From: Pseudomonadota bacterium
GTDB taxonomy: Bacteria > Bdellovibrionota_B > Oligoflexia > Oligoflexales > CAIYRB01
Direction: 5' to 3'
DNA: 41,972 bases
Assembly: GCA_026390445.1 (NCBI GenBank)
Contig: JAPLFX010000026.1
Location: 1 to 41,972 of the forward strand
The translations under genes were made by a program, and so were the position numbers. Shown piece after piece: positions 35,729 to 41,972 of the stretch. Position 1 is the stretch's first letter; each line of letters starts with the position of its first letter. The notes beneath the pieces were generated by a model, which was not told the origin of the DNA, searched no databases, and saw only the letters and a program-made list of their open reading frames with translations.

Positions 35729-37903
35729 ATGCAGCATCGTTCACTCAAATTTCGCCTCCTGGCACTGACTCTGGTTCTTGGGATCATCGGCGTTTCATCG
35801 ACGCTCATCAATATTTGGAGCGAGATTCGAACTATTGACAGAGGTCGAGGTATTGTGTCTGAGACGGCGGCAAAGACCATTGCTGATATTCTCGACCGTA
35901 ACTTGTTTGAGCGCTACGGCGATGTTCAAGCATTTGCTTCGTCTGAAGCGGCAATAAGCGGGGATGTGCAGAAAATTCGCGACTTCATGGATGTCATGAT
36001 CAAGATCTATGCGCCGATCTACGATCTTATGACGGTCTACGATGCAAAGGGAGTACTTGTCGCTGTGAACAGCGGATCAAAGACTGGTCAACCGTTACAA
36101 ATGCAAAGATTTATCGGCCAATCCGCGGCCGACGCGGAATGGTTTAAAGCGAACACCAGCGGTGCCGTTAAGCCTGGAACCTCCTTTATTGAAGACCTGT
36201 ATTTCGATGCTATGAGTGGCCAAACATTCTCCAACGATGGTGCATCCATGGCGTTTTCAGCGCCGATTCATGGAAAAAACGGTGAACTTATCGGAGTGTG
36301 GCGAAATGTCGTATCATGGAAGGATGTTGTTCAAGCGGTCCTAGCCGAGTCCGCAAACACAGCGAAAAGCGAGTCGGTGCTGCAGGTTGAGACGATTTTA
36401 ATGCGCCAAGACGGAACCACGCTTTCGGATTCGAGCAAAGAGACTGCGGTGCTGAAGGAAAAATTCCTAAGCTCGGAGGCCGCAGCAGCGACCACGACAC
36501 CGCGCAATTTTGTCAGGGACACGCGGGTTGCTGGGTTGTCTGGGTCTGCCCATATCGGGGTTGCCCCGTCCAAGGGCTATTCCTCTTATCCAGGCCTAAA
36601 TTGGCGCATTGGTGTCATGATATCCAAGCATGATCCAGCCGAGGGCGATGTATTGGTGATGGCTGTGGTTTCGATTTTGCTTATTTTTGCGACCTTGGTG
36701 GTTGTCTACGTCGCGATAAATCGCACCACCGCCAATCTTACCAGGGTAAATGCAGCTCTAGTCCAAGCGACTGACGAAACCAGGCAGGCTGCCGATGCCA
36801 TTTCAACGACCTCAAATGAACTAGCTTCAGCCGTCACCGAACAGGCTGCTGCGGTGCAAGAAACCGCGGCCTCGGTCGAAGAAATGAATGCGATGGTGCG
36901 CAAAAGTGCTGAGAATGCCGAGCAGTCTCGGCGAGTAGCCGCATCGAGCCAAGATGCCGCTGGGCGTAGTCGTAGCGCCGTACAGAGCATGATTGGTGCT
37001 ATGGACGAAATCAATGCGAGCAACTCTGAGGTCGCCCACCAGGTTGAGGAATCGAATCGTCAACTGGTCGAGATTACGCGAGTGATCAATGAAATTGGCG
37101 GCAAAACCAAAGTCATCAACGAGATTGTCTTCCAAACCAAACTACTGTCGTTCAACGCCTCGGTAGAGGCGGCCCGTGCCGGAGAGCATGGCAAGGGATT
37201 CGCCGTCGTTGCCGAAGAGGTTGGAAATTTGGCGCAGATGAGCGGTAAAGCTGCGAGGGAAATTTCTGACATGCTCGACGGTTCGATTCGGCGAGTCGAG
37301 CAGATCGTGAGTGATACGAAAACGAGGGTGGAGCAAGCTGTACGCAGTGGCCGCGCCCGGGTTGAAACCGGCGTCGGTCTGGCCCGTCAATGTGATGTAG
37401 CTCTTGAGGAAGTAGTGCAAAACGTGACCAGTGTTGGCGCCATGGTCGGTGAAATATCGAATGCAACGGCCGAGACATCGACCGGACTTGCAGAAATCAC
37501 CAAGGCAATTAATCAGATCGATCAGGTCACTCATGCTAACTCTAGTGCGTCAAGGTCTACTGCGGAAGAGGCTGAACGGATTGCAGAGCGCGTTGCGACG
37601 CTGGCCCTCAACACCCAGGAGTTGCGGCAGATCGTTCAAGGTAGTGCGGACTCTCCTGCGTCCCGCACTCCACAGCAGGCGCATCCGTTGGTATCAAGCG
37701 CTAAAACCAAGTCTTCTTCGCATCGCTCGACTGAATCCGGTCGTTCCGCTCAGGTACACGAACTAAGGCGGCCCAGTCCATCACTTGCTGTGGCTAATGA
37801 CCGTGCAGTAAGTACGGCGGCTGGGGGCCGCCCACGCGCAGCTAAAGCCGTCGGTGGTGACAGCGTGCCGATGGCCGACGATCCCCGCTTTGAGGATCTT
37901 TAG
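35729..37903 (+). CDS. Methyl-accepting chemotaxis protein with large periplasmic sensor
   Basis: The 724-residue product has a first membrane helix (about 8-30), a periplasmic ligand domain of about 275 residues that looks like a Cache-type fold, a second helix (about 308-330) and a cytoplasmic coiled coil. The conserved hairpin tip, from [21 protein letters not shown] to [14 protein letters not shown], lies near 463-500. The tail beyond 630 is low complexity and ends in DDPRFEDL; I see no canonical NWETF pentapeptide, though an aromatic near the C-terminus might anchor the adaptation enzymes. The frame extends to 35693 through a TTG, but the ATG at 35729 with AGGGG before it is preferred. 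The next gene begins directly after its stop. Confidence 0.93.
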   Translation: MQHRSLKFRLLALTLVLGIIGVSSTLINIWSEIRTIDRGRGIVSETAAKTIADILDRNLFERYGDVQAFASSEAAISGDVQKIRDFMDVMIKIYAPIYDLMTVYDAKGVLVAVNSGSKTGQPLQMQRFIGQSAADAEWFKANTSGAVKPGTSFIEDLYFDAMSGQTFSNDGASMAFSAPIHGKNGELIGVWRNVVSWKDVVQAVLAESANTAKSESVLQVETILMRQDGTTLSDSSKETAVLKEKFLSSEAAAATTTPRNFVRDTRVAGLSGSAHIGVAPSKGYSSYPGLNWRIGVMISKHDPAEGDVLVMAVVSILLIFATLVVVYVAINRTTANLTRVNAALVQATDETRQAADAISTTSNELASAVTEQAAAVQETAASVEEMNAMVRKSAENAEQSRRVAASSQDAAGRSRSAVQSMIGAMDEINASNSEVAHQVEESNRQLVEITRVINEIGGKTKVINEIVFQTKLLSFNASVEAARAGEHGKGFAVVAEEVGNLAQMSGKAAREISDMLDGSIRRVEQIVSDTKTRVEQAVRSGRARVETGVGLARQCDVALEEVVQNVTSVGAMVGEISNATAETSTGLAEITKAINQIDQVTHANSSASRSTAEEAERIAERVATLALNTQELRQIVQGSADSPASRTPQQAHPLVSSAKTKSSSHRSTESGRSAQVHELRRPSPSLAVANDRAVSTAAGGRPRAAKAVGGDSVPMADDPRFEDL

Positions 37904-40483
37904 ATGTCCACAGTTGCGCCATTGCTCCCAGCAGCTGAGCTTGGCCAGCGCTTGATTGACCGAGTCTCGGGTTTGGTTCACGAAATTACCGGCGTCCAGC
38001 TTGGCGAGCGCCAGCGTTCGATGGTCGAAGCGCGCATTTCCCGGCGTATGATTGACCTAGGATTGTCTGATCCACGTGCTTATGCGCGCTACCTTGAGGC
38101 ACATCTGACCGATGAAACCGCTGTTTTGGTTTCTCTACTGACGACGCATCATACCTTTTTCTTTCGTGAATTCGAGCATTTTGAGTTTCTAAGGGAGCAG
38201 GGCCTTGGTCGCATTGCGGCAGCTCTCAAGGCCTTAGGTAAAAGGCATCTGCGAGTTTGGACTATGGCATGTAGTCGTGGTCAAGAAACCTACTCACTTG
38301 CGATGTTTTTATTGCACCATTGGCCACAACATATGCCTGGGGGTACCTTCGAAATCTATGCCACCGATGTTGACCCTGAATCGGTGGCGATAGCCAAGAA
38401 TGGCGTCTATCGGATTGATGAGATCAAGTCTGCCCCAGCAGTCTATACCAGTCGTTGCTGGGCGCGCGGGACTGGTGATATCGCGAACTTTGTGCGCGCT
38501 AAGGATGTTCTGCGTCAGGTTTGTCGCTTTGATGCCGGTAACTTGATGGCCATTTCAGCGCCCAAGCCGGGAGAGTCCTACGATCTGGTCTTCTGTCGGA
38601 ACGTTTTTATTTATTTCACGCCGGTACAGATACGCGAAGTTACTGCGCGTATTATGGCCTTTCTGGCCTCTCATGCGTACTTTATTATTGGCACGACAGA
38701 AAGCCTCAGTGGTTTAAAGCTGCCTATTGCTAATCTTGGTACCTCTGTCTACCAGCTTGCTCCCAAGCCAGATGTGTTATCCAGCCCAATGACAAGTCAA
38801 GTCCCAGGAAGTGGCGCTGGGGTGACCAAGTCTACTGTAAGCACGGTACCGACGAAGACGCTATCACAGTCGCTCATTCGTGTTTTGGCAGTCGATGATT
38901 CGCCGACGATACTGGCAATTCTTAAGAGTATTCTGACGAAGGACGCGGGTTTTGACATCGTTGGTACCGCAGCCAATGGCGAGGAAGCCTTACAGCTGGC
39001 GTCGCGCCTGAGCTTTGACGTTATGGCGTTAGACATACATATGCCGGTGAAAAGCGGGGTTGACTACCTGCAGCAGCGACGAGTCCTTGGCCATCCGCCG
39101 ATCGTCATGCTCAGTTCAATTGCTCGTGAAGAAACGACGCTAGGCGTGAAAGCGCTCGAGCTAGGCGCCGTCGACTACGTGGAGAAACCCTCTTTGGGCA
39201 ACATGGCAGAACGCGGTGATGAACTGAAGATGAAGCTTAGGTGTGCGGTAGCAACCCATGCGGCCGGTACCGCAGCTGCATCGACGCAGGGCGCCTTGGA
39301 GACTCAATCTCAAGTGCACGCGAGTAAACCCTTGGCGGCTTCAAAAGGGATGCCACCTGGTGAATCCCACGCTTCTAAGAATCCAAATGGTGGTCTGCTG
39401 CCTATTGAGCGACACCTACCCGCTTCTGCTGAGAAGACTCGGGTATTGATTGTCGACGACTCCAAGACAATCCGACAGGTGTTGCGCAGTATCTTTGCTC
39501 GGGACCCGGACATTGAAGTGGTCGGAGAATGCGAAAATCCCTTGGATGTGGAAAAGCAGATCGCGCGGCTCAGACCAACGGTCCTGTCCTTGGATGTCAA
39601 TATGCCTCAGATGGACGGTGTGACCTTGGTACGCCTTCTTGTGCCAAAATTGCGCTTGCCGATCGTGATGGTCACGTCCCTGCGTATGGAGCAGGGTGAT
39701 CAAGTGATGCAAGCCTTAGCGGCGGGTGCCGTCGACTACATTCAGAAACCGTCACTAAGTGAAATCGATGCGTCTTCGACCGAGATTTGCCAGCGCTTTA
39801 GGAATGCTAGTCGCGCTAAGGTGCGCGTCGAGCTAGCTAGAGTCACGCCGATTCGGCGTCGGATCCAGGCGAGTGGGATTCGCCCGATTATATTGATTGG
39901 ATCATCGACCGGAGGAGTTGAAGCTGTGCGCGAGATTCTTCGGGAAATGCCAGCAAATATTCCGCCAATCGTCATCGTGCAGCATATTCCCGCTCAATTC
40001 TCCAAAGCCTTCGCCGCGAGCCTTGCCGCGACGATGCCGTTTGAAGTTAAAGAGGCGGCTGACGGCGACGATGTTAAAGATGGTCGGGTATTGATAGCAC
40101 CTGGTGGCTATCAAATGGATCTCAAGCAAACGACGTCTGCACTTAAGGTGCGCGTCTCTGCTGGATCAACGGTGAGTGGGCACATGCCTTCGGTCGACGT
40201 GCTGTTTCGCTCGGGGGCCCAGGTTTTGGGTGCGGGCGCCGTGGGTGTCATTCTCACCGGGATGGGGAAAGATGGGGCGGATGGGCTGCTCCGCATGCGG
40301 GAGTCTGGGGCGTACACATTGGGCCAGAACGAGGCGACCTGCGTTGTCTATGGCATGCCTGGTGCGGCAATGCGGATTGGTGCTGTTGAAGTAGAACTGC
40401 CGATCCAAGAAATAGCGCAAAAATTAATCGACCTTACCGATCAGTGGTCGACGCGGCGCACGAAGAGTTTGCGCAAAGGCTAG
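37904..40483 (+). CDS. CheR-REC-REC-CheB fusion: receptor methyltransferase and methylesterase in one chain
   Basis: The 859-residue product joins four modules. CheR methyltransferase (about 1-290): TTHHTFFFRE is the N-terminal motif and WTMACSRGQETYS the S-adenosylmethionine site, with FCRNVFIYF following. Receiver 1 (about 325-440): VLAVDDSPT, ALDIHMP, LSS and EKPS. Receiver 2 (about 511-630): VLIVDDSKT, SLDVNMPQMDG, TSL and QKPS. CheB methylesterase (about 660-855): GSSTGG with the nucleophilic Ser, IVQHIP with the catalytic His, and MGKDGADG with the Asp. All catalytic residues of CheB and both phospho-acceptor Asp are present. CheR differs from the canonical TxNxTxFFR (HH for NE) and GEEPYS (GQETYS). 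It is directly after the MCP and likely sets adaptation for it. No separate cheR, cheB, cheD or cheY is in the operon. Confidence 0.92.
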   Translation: MSTVAPLLPAAELGQRLIDRVSGLVHEITGVQLGERQRSMVEARISRRMIDLGLSDPRAYARYLEAHLTDETAVLVSLLTTHHTFFFREFEHFEFLREQGLGRIAAALKALGKRHLRVWTMACSRGQETYSLAMFLLHHWPQHMPGGTFEIYATDVDPESVAIAKNGVYRIDEIKSAPAVYTSRCWARGTGDIANFVRAKDVLRQVCRFDAGNLMAISAPKPGESYDLVFCRNVFIYFTPVQIREVTARIMAFLASHAYFIIGTTESLSGLKLPIANLGTSVYQLAPKPDVLSSPMTSQVPGSGAGVTKSTVSTVPTKTLSQSLIRVLAVDDSPTILAILKSILTKDAGFDIVGTAANGEEALQLASRLSFDVMALDIHMPVKSGVDYLQQRRVLGHPPIVMLSSIAREETTLGVKALELGAVDYVEKPSLGNMAERGDELKMKLRCAVATHAAGTAAASTQGALETQSQVHASKPLAASKGMPPGESHASKNPNGGLLPIERHLPASAEKTRVLIVDDSKTIRQVLRSIFARDPDIEVVGECENPLDVEKQIARLRPTVLSLDVNMPQMDGVTLVRLLVPKLRLPIVMVTSLRMEQGDQVMQALAAGAVDYIQKPSLSEIDASSTEICQRFRNASRAKVRVELARVTPIRRRIQASGIRPIILIGSSTGGVEAVREILREMPANIPPIVIVQHIPAQFSKAFAASLAATMPFEVKEAADGDDVKDGRVLIAPGGYQMDLKQTTSALKVRVSAGSTVSGHMPSVDVLFRSGAQVLGAGAVGVILTGMGKDGADGLLRMRESGAYTLGQNEATCVVYGMPGAAMRIGAVEVELPIQEIAQKLIDLTDQWSTRRTKSLRKG

Positions 40484-40484
40484 T

Positions 40485-40523
40485 TAGTCGCTGGTGCGAA
40501 ATAGAATTTCGCGCCAGCGACTA
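40485..40523. terminator. Strong bidirectional hairpin after the chemotaxis operon
   Basis: Seventeen paired bases, 40485-40501 with 40507-40523 (one G-T pair), and a five-base loop, starting two bases after the cheRB-type gene's stop and 30 bases before the stop of the convergent gene. No T-run follows on either strand, yet the stem is very stable and between two convergent genes. Confidence 0.6.
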
Positions 40524-40552
40524 GTTATGGCTATGGCACCTGCCCGGACAAT

Positions 40553-41972
40553 TTATTTGAGGCGTTTCACCCAAAGCGCGCGTCCAGCCGAGCCGACACA
40601 GTAGTTGTATTCAGCATTGCAGCGCGGACCGTCATTTTGTATGACCTGAAAGGTGTCGCCGACTGCGGCGTTGGCTTTGAATCCACTGAAACTGTGTCCG
40701 GCCATGGTCTTATCGCTGTGGTAGTAGAGTCCGCCATCGTCCTTGCCAGAGGCATCCTTAACCCCGTAGTTTGTATAAAAAGTGTAGGTGCCGTCTGACT
40801 GCTTTTCAAAGACTCGTCCCAAGGCGCCGATAAACATGTTTTGGCTTTCGGCGAGGGACGTGGTCCGAGACAGCAGAGGTTTACCAGTTGAATCGTAGGC
40901 GAGCGTGAGGATAAGCGTCTTTTTAAAACCGCCTGCATTGGTGGGTGACCAGAAGCTATCGAAGTTCTGGTCGAGTGAAAAGGCAAACACACCGAAAGTC
41001 GCCTTGCCGACATTTGCGAAGCCAAACATCGGAATATAGTTGCCGACGCCAAATGCCGGTTTACCCTCCGGATAAAAGTCAAGCTGGGTGAGTCCAACAT
41101 CATGGCGGCGGCCATCCGCAGGGATATTGTCCATGGGGAAGGGAAAGACAGGCGGTGGGACTTTGCCGTCACCGCGGACCAAGGATGTGGCGCTTGAGGT
41201 TCCAAACCGCCCATCCCACACTTTGATCAGGTACGTGGTGTCAACGACCAGTGATAGCGAAAGGCTGAATGGCGGCACCGTGCTAGCCGCTACCTTCTCT
41301 CCTGCTGCTGCCTTTGCGTCGACATCCGTGGTGGGGATGGTGACTGGCTGATCGAATACTGTGAGGGTGCTCGAGGTCTTCGTTGACGCCGTCAGGCTAT
41401 CTGCTGTCAACGCGTTGATATAGCCATAAACATAGTAATCATAATCACTTGGCATGGCGGCAGGATCAAGAACGCTAGCCACCTTAGTGACGCGGGTTGC
41501 CGTTGTGTAAATCGTGGCGTCAATCGTTCCATCGTTATTCGTGTCTAGGTAGGCGTAGGCCTTTATCGCCATCTTATCGAGCATGGAGACAGACATTTGG
41601 TTGTAGTCGCCAGGCTTTATGTAGGTCTTAATCGTCTCGTTAAAGGTTCCTGCATATCCCTTGGCGATCTGCAGTTCCTTTGGTGAAGAAGACCAGTCGG
41701 CTATTGACGCCGTGCGATTGTTGGTGTTGCTCGAGTTCGAGTCGACCTGGTTATTTAATGCGAGCCCCGTGACCCAGATTTTTAAACCATCGACAATCGT
41801 TTCCCCGGAATTTACGCCGATCCCAGGATACGGGTCAGTAGTAGTCAATCCGAAGCTCTCATTAGAACTGAGGCGTAACGAACTGCTGGTCGAGTCGACG
41901 CCTTTAGCATCGATCTTGAGCGCCACGTTGCTGACCCCTACCGAACCTGTCCCGGTTCCCGCCGATCCAGAG
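40553..41972 (-). CDS. Exported protein of unknown function, 5' part beyond window
   Basis: The frame is open to the right edge, so the N-terminus is cut off and at least 472 codons are present. I do not recognise a family. The visible start is a Gly/Ser/Thr-rich segment (SGSAGTGTGSVGVSN), which often follows a signal sequence or lipidated cysteine. The rest is rich in Thr, Asn, Asp and aromatic residues, with DTNNDGTIDA near 105-120 of the readable part resembling a dockerin-type or EF-hand-like calcium loop. Beta-rich strands and two cysteines near the end (RCNAEYNYCVG) suggest an extracytoplasmic protein with a disulfide. Because the GTG at 41926 is internal to this longer frame, it is probably not the start. 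Confidence 0.55.
   Translation of the reverse strand, partial: SGSAGTGTGSVGVSNVALKIDAKGVDSTSSSLRLSSNESFGLTTTDPYPGIGVNSGETIVDGLKIWVTGLALNNQVDSNSSNTNNRTASIADWSSSPKELQIAKGYAGTFNETIKTYIKPGDYNQMSVSMLDKMAIKAYAYLDTNNDGTIDATIYTTATRVTKVASVLDPAAMPSDYDYYVYGYINALTADSLTASTKTSSTLTVFDQPVTIPTTDVDAKAAAGEKVAASTVPPFSLSLSLVVDTTYLIKVWDGRFGTSSATSLVRGDGKVPPPVFPFPMDNIPADGRRHDVGLTQLDFYPEGKPAFGVGNYIPMFGFANVGKATFGVFAFSLDQNFDSFWSPTNAGGFKKTLILTLAYDSTGKPLLSRTTSLAESQNMFIGALGRVFEKQSDGTYTFYTNYGVKDASGKDDGGLYYHSDKTMAGHSFSGFKANAAVGDTFQVIQNDGPRCNAEYNYCVGSAGRALWVKRLK

Noticed and set aside
40567-41214. 215-codon reverse frame overlapping the last gene
   Set aside because: It is a different frame within the open exported-protein gene and shows Ser/Arg/Pro-rich low-complexity composition.
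41926-41926. GTG at 41926 as the start of the last gene
   Set aside because: The same frame stays open to the right edge with a plausible mature N-terminal Gly/Ser-rich segment, so the true start is most likely outside the window.

Overview
The window is about 42 kb of gene-dense DNA from a Gram-negative, apparently chemotactic bacterium. It carries a TonB-dependent receptor, several outer-membrane barrel proteins, RecN, RmuC, DnaK, RNase Y, a chemotaxis operon with a sigma-28-like promoter, and many TPR and receiver-domain proteins. This mix suggests a Bdellovibrionota/Oligoflexia-type or other delta-proteobacteria-like lineage. That placement is inferred from gene content only. I saw no rRNA, tRNA, CRISPR array, insertion sequence or prophage, so this reads as ordinary chromosome.

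Layout. 1-5.0 kb: the 5' part of a polytopic membrane protein (GT-C glycosyltransferase-like, running off the left edge), divergent from rfbD; then a YvlD-type membrane protein, a secreted rhodanese, a one-domain asparaginase and a coiled-coil protein with a very basic tail. 5.1-10.4 kb: recN, then a convergent three-gene envelope operon (PorV/FadL-like protein, small barrel, large beta-rich lipoprotein candidate). 10.6-16.2 kb: an operon of a TetR regulator, a TPR protein, two proteins that by eye look like degenerate thiolase (FadI-like) and degenerate FadJ-like multifunctional enzyme, and pyrF. 16.2-20.3 kb: a TPR protein, a ComEC protein without its nuclease-like domain, a CheY-like receiver and a zinc-ribbon membrane protein. 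20.4-28.2 kb: dnaK, then two leftward operons: (degenerate uracil-DNA-glycosylase-like protein)-rmuC and rny-TPR-receiver/TPR. 28.3-33.1 kb: an inositol-monophosphatase family enzyme, a secreted LPP20/FlgT-like protein, rpmI-rplT (no infC) and a TonB-dependent receptor. 33.1-40.5 kb: cheA-cheW-mcp-cheRB, where the last gene encodes CheR, two receivers and the CheB methylesterase in one chain. 40.5 kb to the end: an exported protein of unknown role, open at the right edge.

How they work together. The chemotaxis operon looks like a self-contained signalling unit: receptor, kinase, coupling protein and both adaptation enzymes. It has no stand-alone cheY; outputs may be the receivers at 18.7 and 25.8 kb or genes elsewhere. 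The most unusual content is the pseudo-FadI/pseudo-FadJ pair, which keeps gene order and overall fold signatures of the beta-oxidation complex while most catalytic motifs seem to be gone, and the four-domain CheR-REC-REC-CheB fusion.
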